DNA of 64,000 nt from Mesorhizobium sp. LNHC252B00. GTDB taxonomy: Bacteria > Pseudomonadota > Alphaproteobacteria > Rhizobiales > Rhizobiaceae. This document shows positions 8,163 through 16,618 of the stretch, in pieces. The stretch is from NCBI RefSeq assembly GCF_000502955.1, contig NZ_AYWO01000003.1:405891-469890 (forward strand). The letters run 5' to 3'. Both the position numbers and the translations under genes were made by a program. The notes under the pieces were generated by a model that saw only the letters and a list, made by a program, of their open reading frames with translations, made no database searches and was not told the origin of the DNA. Numbering within the stretch: the stretch's first letter is position 1; every line of letters begins with the position of its first letter.

Positions 8163-9757
8163 GCGACGAAATGGTCAGCGACCATAGCGAAAGCCGGTCC
8201 GCCGCCGGTGGGCGCAATCCATGGCTGATCGCTATCGTCGTCTCCATCGCGACCTTCATGCTGGTGCTCGATACCTCGATCGCCAACGTAGCGCTACGAA
8301 ACATCGCCGGCAGCCTGGCGGCCGGGATGGACGAAAGCACGTGGGTGATCACCACCTATCTGGTCGCGAATTCTGTGATCATACCGATCAGCGGCTGGCT
8401 GGCCAGCGTGATCGGACGGAAGCGCTACTACATGCTTTGCGTCGCGACCTTCACCATCGCATCGCTGCTATGCGGCCTCGCGCCCAATCTGGAAATGCTC
8501 ATCCTGTTTAGGATCTTGCAGGGCCTCGGCGGCGGCGGCATGGCGCCGAGTGAACAGTCCATCCTTGCCGACACGTTTCCGCCCGAAAAACGTTCCCAAG
8601 CTTTTGCCCTTTATGGCATAGCCGTCATCGTCGCACCGACGGTCGGCCCGACCATTGGCGGCTGGCTGACCGACCATTTCTCCTGGCACTGGATTTTCTT
8701 TATCAACGTGCCCTTCGGCATCATGTCGCTGGCTTTGGTGCAGTGGCTGCTCGTCGAGCCGGAGGTGATCGAGCGCGAACGCCAGGAACGGCTGAAGGGC
8801 GGCCTCAGGATAGATTGGGTTGGGTTCTTCCTGGTCGCCACCGCACTTGGCTCCCTGGAAATCTTCCTCGACGAAGGTCAGCGCAACGATTGGTTCGCAT
8901 CGGGTTTCATCACGATTTTTGCAGTGATTTCAGCGATCTCGTTCCTGCTGCTCATCCCCTGGGAATTCCGCCACCGCGATCCAATCGTCGACATCCGTCT
9001 GCTGTTCAGCCGCCAGTTCGGTATGTCATTCCTAGTGATGATGGCAGTCGGCGCCGTGCTGTTCAGCACGACGCAGTTGATGCCACAGCTGCAACAGACC
9101 GCTTTCGACTATACGGCGACCCTGTCGGGCCTCTCGATGATGCCCGGCGGCATTGCCATGCTGATGCTGATGCCGATTTCCGGATTTGCCGCAGGCATCG
9201 TTCAGCCCAAATATTTGATTATGATGGGCATGTCCGTTGTGGTGATCGCCTTGTGGCACATGACGTCGCTCACTCCGGATGCCAGCTTCCGCTTCTTTGC
9301 CTTTGCGCGCATCTTCCTGATGATCGGCCTGCCGTTCCTGTTCATCCCGATTTCGACGGCGGCTTACGTCGGCCTCGCTCCGCAGCAAACAAACCAAGCG
9401 TCGGCGCTGATCAACGTTGCCCGCAACATCGGCGGCAGCATCGGCGTGTCGCTGTCCAACACGGTGCTCGCCCAGAACGCGCAACTGCATCAGGCAAATC
9501 TTGTCGGCCACACCGTGCAATCCTCACCAACCTATCAACAGATGCTGCGTCACGTAACCGAGCACTTCGTCGCTCAGGGCTCACCGATGGTCGAAGCGAA
9601 GCAGCAGGCGATCGGTTGGCTCGGACAATTGATCGCGCGTCAGGCTTCATTGCTCGCCTATATCGACGTGTTTCGGTACTGCGCAATCGTGACGGCACTG
9701 TTTGTTCCCCTCGCCTTGCTGTTGCGGTCTTCAAACCCCAAACCCGACAGCCGATAG
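8159..9757 (+). CDS. DHA2-family (EmrB-type) MFS multidrug transporter
   Basis: The 532-residue protein has the 14-helix DHA2 layout. Diagnostic features are FMLVLDTSIANVAL in helix 1 (with the family Asp), the helix 2-3 loop GWLASVIGRKRY, and the antiporter motif C region GIAVIVAPTVGPTIGGWL. It also has NVPFGIMSL. It is a proton-coupled exporter that works with the HlyD adaptor; an ATGA overlap with hlyD shows translational coupling. An EcfG-type promoter precedes the pair, so the pump is probably stress-induced. The exported compound is unknown. Confidence 0.9.
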   Translation: MSDEMVSDHSESRSAAGGRNPWLIAIVVSIATFMLVLDTSIANVALRNIAGSLAAGMDESTWVITTYLVANSVIIPISGWLASVIGRKRYYMLCVATFTIASLLCGLAPNLEMLILFRILQGLGGGGMAPSEQSILADTFPPEKRSQAFALYGIAVIVAPTVGPTIGGWLTDHFSWHWIFFINVPFGIMSLALVQWLLVEPEVIERERQERLKGGLRIDWVGFFLVATALGSLEIFLDEGQRNDWFASGFITIFAVISAISFLLLIPWEFRHRDPIVDIRLLFSRQFGMSFLVMMAVGAVLFSTTQLMPQLQQTAFDYTATLSGLSMMPGGIAMLMLMPISGFAAGIVQPKYLIMMGMSVVVIALWHMTSLTPDASFRFFAFARIFLMIGLPFLFIPISTAAYVGLAPQQTNQASALINVARNIGGSIGVSLSNTVLAQNAQLHQANLVGHTVQSSPTYQQMLRHVTEHFVAQGSPMVEAKQQAIGWLGQLIARQASLLAYIDVFRYCAIVTALFVPLALLLRSSNPKPDSR

Positions 9758-9786
9758 CCTTGCCTGCATGTTGCGATCTTTCGATT

Positions 9787-9811
9787 GGAACTCTCTCGGT
9801 GGCTCTCCGTT
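9787..9811 (+). promoter_or_regulatory. EcfG-type promoter upstream of a broken stress gene
   Basis: Exact GGAAC-N16-CGTT, ending 28 bases before the ATG at 9840. The promoter is intact although the gene behind it carries a premature stop. Confidence 0.7.
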
Positions 9812-9839
9812 CAGACTTTACAGAACAGGGAGAACAGTC

Positions 9840-10148
9840 ATGCCACGAGGTGACAAATCGAAATACACCGACTAGCAGGAACGCAAAGCCGATCATATTG
9901 CGGAAGGTTATGAAAAGCGCGGGGTTTCCGGGCATGAAGCCGAAAGGCGGGCATGGGCGACCGTCAACAAGGACGATGGCGGCGGCAAGAAAGAAGGCGG
10001 ATCCGGACGCGGCAAACATACCGGCCATCCTGCGGCGCACAAGGGCGGCAAAAGCGGCGGCACGGCATCCGCATCACGATCGGCCGCAAGCCGATCGGAA
10101 TCGGCTGCAGCAACACGTAAGCGGAATGCCGAACACCACGTTCATTGA
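9840..10148 (+). pseudogene. Small basic 'plasmid stabilization'-type protein with an in-frame TAG at codon 12
   Basis: From 9840 the frame reads MPRGDKSKYTD, then TAG (9873-9875). It continues without further stops as QERKADHIAEGYEKRG, EAERRAWATVNKDDGGGKK and a Gly/Lys/Ala/Ser-rich tail ending at TGA 10146-10148. The whole frame matches a widespread family of about 100 residues usually labelled plasmid stabilization protein, in which codon 12 is normally Lys. A single AAG-to-TAG change explains the stop. A good ribosome site (GGGAGAACAGTC) and an exact EcfG promoter lie upstream. It is either a recent nonsense mutation or a base-call error. Confidence 0.8.
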
Positions 10149-10201
10149 CCTGGACGAAGCCCATTCAGGCTGACAAGGCCCAAGGCGATGGGAGTACGTG
10201 C

Positions 10202-10645
10202 ATGAAATCGCAGCGCGTCAACGAGATCAGCGGACAAAGGACATTCGTCGTGGTGCTCGACCCCGGCGAAGAAGCGTTCGCCGCGCTGACCGCCTTTGCG
10301 GTTGACCAGAAAGTCGGCAGTGCGTCCTTGACCGCCATCGGGGCTTTCGAAAGCGCGACCGTGGGCTGGTTTGATCCGAATGCGAGGACCTATCGCAGAA
10401 TCCCGATCGACGAGCAATGCGAGGTCCTGAGCGCGATCGGCGACGTAGCGCTCGGCGACGATGGCAAGCCCAGCCTTCACGTCCACGCAGTGCTCGGATT
10501 GAGCGACGGCACCACCCGGGGTGGACATCTGCTTGGCGGCATCGTCCGGCCAACGCTCGAAATTACTCTTGTGGAAGCGCCCGGCCACCTTCGCCGTCGC
10601 AAGCATCCTGAACTCGGCGTCGCTTTGATCGATCTGGACGCCTGA
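10202..10645 (+). CDS. PPC-domain (DUF296) protein
   Basis: 147 residues starting MKSQRVNEISG at 10202, behind a GGGAG ribosome site. It matches the PPC/DUF296 fold: a VVLDPGEEAFAAL start, the GSASLTAIGAFESATVGWFD core, HVHAVLGLSDGTTRGGHLL near the middle, and ALIDLD at the end. The His-x-His and GGHLL pattern is the conserved face of the trimer seen in bacterial PPC proteins. In plants the domain pairs with AT-hooks, but there is no DNA-binding tail here. It ends 22 bases before the convergent DUF763 pseudogene. Confidence 0.85.
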   Translation: MKSQRVNEISGQRTFVVVLDPGEEAFAALTAFAVDQKVGSASLTAIGAFESATVGWFDPNARTYRRIPIDEQCEVLSAIGDVALGDDGKPSLHVHAVLGLSDGTTRGGHLLGGIVRPTLEITLVEAPGHLRRRKHPELGVALIDLDA

Positions 10646-10667
10646 CGCCCAAATTCGCGAGATCTTG

Positions 10668-11926
10668 TCACGCTTTCCTGTTCGTATCTGCGGGCATCTT
10701 GTCTGGCGCAACTTCCCAGCCAAAGACGCTGCGACCGCCGAGCAGATGCGACCGGTCGAACTCTTCGCTGACAATTTCCTTCAGGCTGGGGCCGGTGACG
10801 TATCGCTCGACCTGCCGCGACTGGTCGTCCAACCGCTTCAAGGCGCCGATTTCGTCTTCATGACCGAGTTTCGCCTTTTGCACGGCGGACTTCAGCACAC
10901 CGATGGTCTCGTCACTTTCAGAGGTACCGGGAATGGATGCCTGTCCTTGCCGCCATGCGCCAGAGAGAACCGGCCAGGATCGGAAAAACGGCACGGCGCG
11001 CCATGCACCACTTCGGCGACAAGGGCCAGTGCGCGCACCGTGCGCGCACCAACACCTGGTACCAAAAGGAGCTCGGAAAAATCCTCGGGGCCGCGTTCGG
11101 CAGCGGCCGCCATGTTTCCATGCAGCCGACGCATGATGACATCGCTTTCGCGCACATCGTGATGAGCTGGCATGATCAGATGCGGCAGCAACAGCTGTTG
11201 CGGTGCCGGTGCCGTGCCGCGCTCCAATGCGGCGAACTCCTTGAGGATGCGATCCGGACCGAGATCCTGCAACAGATCCAACTGTCCGCGGCGCGAAGCT
11301 TCGGCGCGCCGGTCGGTCAGATTGACGATCTCGCCTTGGTTGGCGCCTTCGATGGCCGTGTGCGGCTGATCGACGAAACTCTTCAAACCTTCGGACAGCC
11401 AATGATAGCGGCGCGCCAACTTGCTGTCGCCGTTCATGCCTTGCTGGACCACGACCCAATCGCCGTCATCCGTGACGATGAACCCGTGCAGATAAAGGTC
11501 GAAACCGTCCTGGACGGCAGCGCTGTCCACTTTCGCAACAAGCCGACTCACGGTTGCCAAACCTGCTCCGTCGAAGCCGACGCGCTCGCCAATAATTGCG
11601 AGTTCATGCGGAGTTTTGCGCGAATGGGTGCCGCGGCCGCCGCAGACATGAATGCCAAGTTCGCCGGAGAGCGGCGTCAGACCGCGCTTCAAGGCGCCGA
11701 CGACGCTGGTCGTGATGCCGGACGAGTGCCAGTCCATGCCCATGACGGCGCCAAACGATTGAAACCAGAACGGATGCGCCAACCGGCGCAGCAACTCGTT
11801 GCGGCCGTACTGATGGATGATGGCCTCGCACATCACGGCGCCCAGGCGCGTCATGCGATCGCCAAGCCATTTCGGCACGCGTCCACCATGAAGTGGAAGA
11901 TCAGCACTTCCCGATCGTTGCGCCAC
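10668..11926 (-). pseudogene. DUF763 protein broken by a one-base deletion near 10920
   Basis: On the minus strand a GTG at 11926 (ribosome site AGGAAC) opens a DUF763 protein: VAQRSGSADLPLHGGR, GMDWHSSGITT, CGGRGTHSRKTP, LTDRRAEASR and VPGVGARTVRALALV. After GGKDRHPFPVP the frame runs into a stop at 10892. The expected C-terminal part (SDETIGVLKSAVQ, GALKRLDDQSR, VTGPSLKEIV, GGRSVFGWEV) continues in another frame to 10668. Restoring one base at about 10920-10930 would rejoin them. About 85 residues are lost. DUF763 function is not established. Both halves remain well preserved, so the break is recent or a sequencing error. Confidence 0.85.
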
Positions 11927-12021
11927 GTCCGTTCCTATGCCTGCCGTTTCCTCGACAGATAGGTATCCCAGATCGCACGAAGAAGCACCCGATGCTTCTG
12001 TCCGGCTGAACGCCGGCGACA

Positions 12022-12630
12022 TCAAGTCCAGTGCGAGAGAACCACCTCCATCTCTACCGTCTCGACCTGCTGCGCAAATCGTTGGTGATAAACGGTCAGC
12101 AGCGCGTCATGCGTCGCATCGGAAGAGCTGCAAAGCGCGTCCGTGACGAGAACCACGCGATAGCCATAATCGATTGCTCCGAGCACCGTGGCGAGGACGC
12201 ATACATCGGTTTCGCCGCCAGTGACGACCAGCGTATCGATATCGCGCTCCGTCAGAAAACGCCTGAGCCGACCTTCGAACCAGGGCGAGTAAATGTGCTT
12301 GTCGATGACGGCCGCCGGCGGACAGTGAGCGGCCAACACCGGCAACAGTTCGATCATTTCGTCGCCGATGCTTTCGATCGTCATCGAGGCCCAGCGCTCG
12401 TAGTAGCGCTTCCATGTGCCGACCCCCTGCCCCCGCTTTTGGGCAGGCAGGAAGCGCGTAAAGACCGTCTGCTGCGCCTTCTTGTCGACCAGGCTCTCAA
12501 TGCGAGGGAGGACGCGAGTGATCCATGGGGTTGCCCACTGTGACGGCTCGGCAAACAGCCGCTGCATGTCGACGCAGACATGCATGCAGCGGTCGCCCAG
12601 AGGCCCATAGGTCAAACCCGGCATCGACAT
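12022..12630 (-). CDS. Isochorismatase-family cysteine hydrolase
   Basis: About 202 residues from MSMPGLTYGPLG. The catalytic triad is visible: Asp21 in HVCVDMQRLF, Lys in VIDKHIYSPW, and Cys in GGETDVCVLATV with the usual cis-peptide-type GGxTDVC context. The family includes nicotinamidases, carbamoylases and isochorismatases; the sequence does not fix the substrate. The start is 12630 or 12624, and neither has a strong ribosome site. It is divergent from the HD-domain gene, and each direction has its own exact EcfG promoter in the shared 219-base region. Confidence 0.88.
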   Translation of the reverse strand: MSMPGLTYGPLGDRCMHVCVDMQRLFAEPSQWATPWITRVLPRIESLVDKKAQQTVFTRFLPAQKRGQGVGTWKRYYERWASMTIESIGDEMIELLPVLAAHCPPAAVIDKHIYSPWFEGRLRRFLTERDIDTLVVTGGETDVCVLATVLGAIDYGYRVVLVTDALCSSSDATHDALLTVYHQRFAQQVETVEMEVVLSHWT

Positions 12631-12695
12631 CAGGCGATCCGTACCCGGTCGGATTCTTTCATGAGGCTTCCCTTGCCGTCGGAGGCATGGATCAG

Positions 12696-12720
12696 AACGT
12701 CCCGTGCCGGCACTCGTTCC
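12696..12720 (-). promoter_or_regulatory. EcfG-type promoter for the isochorismatase-family gene
   Basis: Minus-strand GGAAC (12720-12716), 16 bases, CGTT (12699-12696). The -10 is 66 bases upstream of the start at 12630. Confidence 0.7.
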
Positions 12721-12731
12721 CAATCGCTACA

Positions 12732-12756
12732 GGAACCGACATCAGCCATCGGCGTT
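12732..12756 (+). promoter_or_regulatory. EcfG-type promoter for the HD-domain gene
   Basis: Exact GGAAC-N16-CGTT, ending 94 bases before the ATG at 12850. It stands back-to-back with the opposite-strand site at 12696-12720, only 11 bases apart. Confidence 0.7.
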
Positions 12757-12849
12757 TTCGCCTCATGGATCCGACTTGGAGATGAACTCACAAGAAATTC
12801 CGATGGCTGCCATTTATCAGCATTTCGACAAGCGGCCGGGACAGCGACG

Positions 12850-13269
12850 ATGAGCATTTTCTATCGAGCGGCCAAGATTGCGGAAGAGGTTCACGCCGCG
12901 CAGCGCGACAAGACCGGTCGGCCCTATATCGAGCATTGCCGACGTGTCGTCGACGCTGTCGAGACTATGGATCAGAAAGTCGTCGCCTATCTGCATGATG
13001 TCCTGGAAAAAGGCGAAGGCTGGTCTCGAGCCAAGCTGGAAGAGACCGGCTTTGGACCGTCGATTGCTTCTGCGGTCGATGCCATGTCGCGCAGAGACGG
13101 CGAGGACTATTTCATGTTCGTGCGGCGGGCTGCATCGAATCCGCTGGCGCTGCCGGTAAAACGCGCTGACCTCGAAGACAACATCTGGCAGTCACGGCAA
13201 ATTGGGGCCTCGACAGCCAAATACGAAGAAGCCTTGCGCATCCTCGACGAGGAATTCTCCGAGCGCTAG
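12850..13269 (+). CDS. Small HD-domain protein (SpoT/MESH1-like hydrolase fold)
   Basis: 139 residues. The segment RPYIEHCRRVVDAV supplies the first His, YLHDVLEKGEGW the HD dyad, and VKRADLEDN the last Asp region, as in the (p)ppGpp-hydrolase/HD-4 group. The N terminus (FYRAAKIAEEVHAAQRDKTGRPYIEH) is like single-domain SpoT homologues. No synthetase or TGS domain is present. A role in degrading alarmone or nucleotide under stress is a family-based inference; small HD proteins have other substrates. An exact EcfG promoter lies upstream. Confidence 0.82.
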   Translation: MSIFYRAAKIAEEVHAAQRDKTGRPYIEHCRRVVDAVETMDQKVVAYLHDVLEKGEGWSRAKLEETGFGPSIASAVDAMSRRDGEDYFMFVRRAASNPLALPVKRADLEDNIWQSRQIGASTAKYEEALRILDEEFSER

Positions 13270-13296
13270 CAAATGCCTGCCAGAGGTTCAACGATA

Positions 13297-13707
13297 CTAT
13301 TCCATGACATGTGGCGTGTGCCGTTCGTCCTCCACCGGGTCGATATCGATGCGTGCCTTTTTCGGATCGAATGCGCCGTGACGTGCAATGGCCCGCGCTG
13401 CGGGATCCGGCGTCTCGTATGCCCACATGAAATCATCGGCCGCGCCACCAACTGCATGGACACGCCAATAACTAGCGGTTCCCTTCGAAGGTGAGCTGCT
13501 TGTCGTGTTTGTCTTTTCGAAAAGGTCGAAATAGATGTCCTCGAAAGGGATATAGAACACCGGTTCATGTCCCTCTTCCCTGAGTACCTTCGCGCGCTCC
13601 GTGGCTGCGACTATCGCGTCGGAGAATCGCACTGTTACCGTGCCGGCAAACGGTTCTATGGTTAGTGGGCGATGATGGTGCTCTGAAGTTGCGCCTGAGG
13701 TTTGCAT
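13297..13707 (-). CDS. DUF427 domain protein
   Basis: 136 residues starting MQTSGATSEHHHRP at 13707, with GGAG eight bases upstream; the longer frame has no ribosome site. The DUF427 core is clear: a GTVTVRFSDAIVAATERAKVL start, PVFYIPFEDI, KGTASYWRVHAVGG and DFMWAYETPDP. DUF427 proteins are small beta-structured proteins of unknown role, common in stress clusters. The gene converges with the HD-domain gene, which ends 27 bases away. Confidence 0.88.
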   Translation of the reverse strand: MQTSGATSEHHHRPLTIEPFAGTVTVRFSDAIVAATERAKVLREEGHEPVFYIPFEDIYFDLFEKTNTTSSSPSKGTASYWRVHAVGGAADDFMWAYETPDPAARAIARHGAFDPKKARIDIDPVEDERHTPHVME

Positions 13708-13831
13708 CCGAATTCTCCGTGGCTGCCATTGACCGCGACGGCGTTCCGGTCCGCCATCCATGGAGACGAAATGCGCGGCGATGCATCAGGTTCCAGCCTG
13801 TCCGATGAGCCGAGACCGGCGAGCCAAAGGC

Positions 13832-14728
13832 TTATCGCCTGCCGTAACTGTCGAGAAAGCTCGTCAACAGTCGCGAAACCTCTTGTGGGGCCTCACGTGT
13901 CGGAAAGTGCCCGACTGCATCCAGGACCACTCGTTTGTAGGGCGCAGTGAAGTGCTCCTCCAGGCCTTCCGACGATGCGGTCAGCACAACACGGTCGTCG
14001 CCACCATGAAGCGTCAAGGTCGGCACAGTGATGATCTTGACCGATGTTTGCCGGCGGGCCAGTTCCGCGTAGCGGGGATCGGGCTCCGCCTCACCCCAGC
14101 GAACCCGATAGGAATGCAACGTCACATCGGGCCAATCCGGATTTTCGAAGGATACAGCCACTTCATCGAAAATAGCATCGTCGAACCAGCCCAATGGGCT
14201 CCAGCTGTCCCATAGGAATCTGGCGAATTCCTTGCGGTTCTTTCTCACGAACTCGGCGCCCCGCCCTGTTGCCATGAACCATTGATACCAAAATGCTTTC
14301 GCCTGTTCGGGCGCTGGCGTTGCCGGCTTGCCGGGTTGCCAGCCAAGCGACAGCGCAGCACAGCACCTGATGCGATCGGGAAAAATCGAGGCCAGGAGGT
14401 AAGAGATCCGAGCTCCCCAGTCGTGCCCTACGACCGCAAAACGGCTGAGGCCAAGCGCGTCGGCAAAGTCGAGTACATCCCGCGCCATTGCGGCAATTTC
14501 GCCGGATCGCATGGTTTCATTCGACAGGAACGATGTCCGTCCAAAGCCTCGCAGCCAAGGCGAAAACGTCCGAAAGCCAGCCTCATGAAGGACCGGCGAA
14601 ATGCGCGCGTAAGTGGTCGCGTCGTCCGGCCAACCGTGCAACAGGATAACGGGCGCACCATTTTCTGGCCCGCCACCGAGATAGGCGATGCGCAGCAGTG
14701 GCGTATCGCAAGATAAGACGGGGTTCAT
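13832..14728 (-). CDS. Alpha/beta hydrolase of the epoxide-hydrolase/haloalkane-dehalogenase type
   Basis: 298 residues. The oxyanion motif is LLHGWPDD (HGWP), the nucleophile elbow is VVGHDWGARIS with Asp as nucleophile, and the catalytic His is in DAVGHFPTRE. An aspartate nucleophile and HGWP are typical of epoxide hydrolases and related dehalogenases. A cap domain rich in Trp/Phe lies between. No signal peptide is seen. The ATG overlaps the stop of the small lipoprotein gene by 4 bases, so the two are co-transcribed. Substrate unknown. Confidence 0.87.
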   Translation of the reverse strand: MNPVLSCDTPLLRIAYLGGGPENGAPVILLHGWPDDATTYARISPVLHEAGFRTFSPWLRGFGRTSFLSNETMRSGEIAAMARDVLDFADALGLSRFAVVGHDWGARISYLLASIFPDRIRCCAALSLGWQPGKPATPAPEQAKAFWYQWFMATGRGAEFVRKNRKEFARFLWDSWSPLGWFDDAIFDEVAVSFENPDWPDVTLHSYRVRWGEAEPDPRYAELARRQTSVKIITVPTLTLHGGDDRVVLTASSEGLEEHFTAPYKRVVLDAVGHFPTREAPQEVSRLLTSFLDSYGRR

Positions 14729-14910
14729 TTACTCTCCGGCGCTTTAACCGGCTGGTCGCCGCCAGTCGTCGACTTCGACCTGGCATCCTGGTCAACCTGC
14801 GGGTTCTTGTCGATAGTGTCGGTGTTGGCTTTCGTCGGTTCGGTGCTGTTATCACAGGCGCCAAGCGCTAGAGCAGCAGCAAACACCAGAAGCGACAAGG
14901 ATTTCTTCAT
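14725..14910 (-). CDS. Small lipoprotein, function unknown
   Basis: 61 residues. The N-terminal MKKSLSLLVFAAALALGAC is a lipoprotein signal peptide with the lipobox LGAC, so the mature protein is anchored by Cys19. The remaining roughly 40 residues are polar and probably disordered. GGAG precedes the start. The gene is coupled to the alpha/beta hydrolase downstream. A near-match to the EcfG promoter (GCAAC-N16-CGTT, minus strand, about 14947-14971) lies upstream. Confidence 0.75.
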   Translation of the reverse strand: MKKSLSLLVFAAALALGACDNSTEPTKANTDTIDKNPQVDQDARSKSTTGGDQPVKAPESK

Positions 14911-14986
14911 CGAAATCTCCTCTGGCTGTTATCGACAAACGAGGCTCGGCGAATTTGGTTGCCTTGGCGGGCGCTCGGGCCAGCCT

Positions 14987-15183
14987 TCAGTCCTTCGAGC
15001 TTTTTGAGCCGGCGCCGACTGTCGGATCAGGCACTGCGGGGCCGCGTTCAGTCTCCGGACCTTCTCCCTCTATCTCCTGTACGGCTTGATCCCAGTGCTC
15101 CTGCTCGCGCCCAGTCGGACACGGCCCTCGCGCTCCCAGATTTCATAGGCGCGCCGTTTGATGCGCTCTTCCCTGTTGTCCAT
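14987..15183 (-). pseudogene. DUF2934 small protein, frameshifted
   Basis: From the ATG at 15183 the frame reads MDNREERIKRRAYEIWEREG, the DUF2934 hallmark. It then drifts out of frame and stops after about 37 codons. One frame over, the expected continuation EQEHWDQAVQEIEGEG appears and runs to TGA at 14987. The 197-base length is one short of a multiple of three, so a single base was lost, probably in the GGGCGCG run. DUF2934 proteins are usually 60-100 residues and lie next to stress genes. Confidence 0.75.
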
Positions 15184-15482
15184 GACATTCGATCCTCCAA
15201 TCTATCAATCTCAATTCGGGACGATATTTTTTGTTCCTCTCTGCCGGGGAGAGAGCCACTGCGGGCGCTGCGTTTCAAACAAGACGCATGTGGATTGCGT
15301 GCACAAGCACTTGGTTATTGCCGTACCGACGTTTTTTCGTGACATGCCAGCGCTGACGGTTTTATGTATCCGGCTGTTGATCTGCGCTCTGTACCCTAGC
15401 CTCCGCCATCGGCTGATGGGCAGTGCCCTGATCGCCGCGGATCGAAAGACGTGACAGTCATTTCGAGATCAAGGTGACGCCC
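15184..15482. other. Intergenic stretch without recognised features
   Basis: About 300 bases, less GC-rich than its surroundings, with T-runs. I see no convincing reading frame, promoter match or hairpin. Confidence 0.5.
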
Positions 15483-15743
15483 ATGCGGGAATTGCCGAAA
15501 GACATCGACGCCGACGTGGTGATCGAAATCAGCCACCTCCTGGACGACAGTCCGCTTTTCGTCCCCGTCAGGGTTCATGAACTTGCAGCCAGGGTAAGGC
15601 AGAAGGTGAAGACAGGTTTGCCGGACCTCTCGATCGAAGAACTGATCGTGGAAATGGCCTCCGTCCGCCGCTTGGCCATGGCGTTCGACCTGCCTGGATC
15701 GGAAAATGTGGTGCAGATTCCGGTTCGCCATCCGCGCCCGTAA
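15483..15743 (+). CDS. Small hypothetical protein
   Basis: 86 residues starting MRELPKDIDADVVIE at 15483, six bases after AAGGTGA; a GTG at 15474 is less likely because it overlaps that site. It is predicted to be soluble and mostly helical. The section from HELAARVRQKV to VEMASVRRLAMAFD loosely resembles the middle of the 75-residue protein at 38682-38909 (VSVKAVIEAIRRD to VDLTRKLGLAVLFD). No known family is recognised. Confidence 0.6.
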   Translation: MRELPKDIDADVVIEISHLLDDSPLFVPVRVHELAARVRQKVKTGLPDLSIEELIVEMASVRRLAMAFDLPGSENVVQIPVRHPRP

Positions 15744-15869
15744 ATCCATTGCTCGCTGGGGCTGACCCGGCGCCGTTATCCCATCTGCCAATTGATCGCG
15801 CGGCTCGCCGGCAACACGGCGTCTGGAACCTAACGTGCGACCGCGGATTGAGTGCCCACGAGGGTTCGA

Positions 15870-16583
15870 ATGCAGGTCATTGCGATGCCCCTTAGTCCGG
15901 ATTGGCAAGATATAGCGGCACGGTTGGTTTTCACTGTGCTTGCCGGCGCGCTGATAGGATTGGATCGCGAAGCGCGCGGCCACGCGGCAGGGCTGCGGAC
16001 AACCATTCTGGTCGGTCTGGCCGCCGCTCTCACAATGTCTCAGGCAAATCTGCTGCTGGGAGTCGTCGGCAAAACTCCCGGTTCCTTTGCCTCCATGGAC
16101 GTGTTGCGCTTTCCGCTTGGCGTGCTGACCGGTGTCGGCTTTATCGGCGGCGGCGCCATTCTTCGCCGCGGCAATCTTGTCAGCGGGGTCACGACGGCCG
16201 CCACATTGTGGGTGATGACTGCGATCGGGCTGGCGTTCGGCGGCGGCCAATACGGTTTGGGGTTGGCTGGGACGGCGCTGACCTTGTTGACACTTCTCGT
16301 GCTGAAATGGATCGACGTGCGCATTCCCCGCGACCATCACGCCGAACTCGATATCGCCTGGAGGGAGGGCAAGACGAGCGATCTCGGCGAGCTCGTCAAG
16401 CCGCTGGGTTACCGGGCACGCTTGGTTGGCATGGAGCGCCCGGATCACCAGGATCCCGTCTTCTCATTTGAAATCGCCTGGACGCGACCGGACCGTGGCG
16501 GCCCGCCGACAGATTTGCTTTCGCTCTTAGACCAGCACTGCGAAGTCAAGAAATTCAGTCTCGTCAGCGAGCCGGCGCACTGA
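15870..16583 (+). CDS. MgtC/SapB-family membrane protein
   Basis: 237 residues, starting at ATG 15870 behind GAGGG. The N-terminal MgtC/SapB domain (residues about 20-150) has the family signature: LAGALIGLDREARGHAAGLRT, GVLTGVGFIGGGAI and a GVTTAATLWV helix. It has about four or five transmembrane helices. The C-terminal 80 residues are soluble. MgtC proteins are linked to magnesium homeostasis, acid or phosphate stress and ATP-synthase modulation. It converges on the Nramp-like transporter gene. Confidence 0.9.
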   Translation: MQVIAMPLSPDWQDIAARLVFTVLAGALIGLDREARGHAAGLRTTILVGLAAALTMSQANLLLGVVGKTPGSFASMDVLRFPLGVLTGVGFIGGGAILRRGNLVSGVTTAATLWVMTAIGLAFGGGQYGLGLAGTALTLLTLLVLKWIDVRIPRDHHAELDIAWREGKTSDLGELVKPLGYRARLVGMERPDHQDPVFSFEIAWTRPDRGGPPTDLLSLLDQHCEVKKFSLVSEPAH

Positions 16584-16618
16584 CACATTGCGATTGTCCT
16601 GCCTAACATGAATGCCTG

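Noticed and set aside
9873..9875. TAG as a recoded amino acid (pyrrolysine or read-through)
   Set aside because: No recoding machinery or structure is seen, and the family has Lys here, one base from TAG.
13832..14728. Calling the alpha/beta hydrolase a haloalkane dehalogenase
   Set aside because: The Asp nucleophile and HGWP also fit epoxide hydrolases; halide-binding residues cannot be assigned with confidence.
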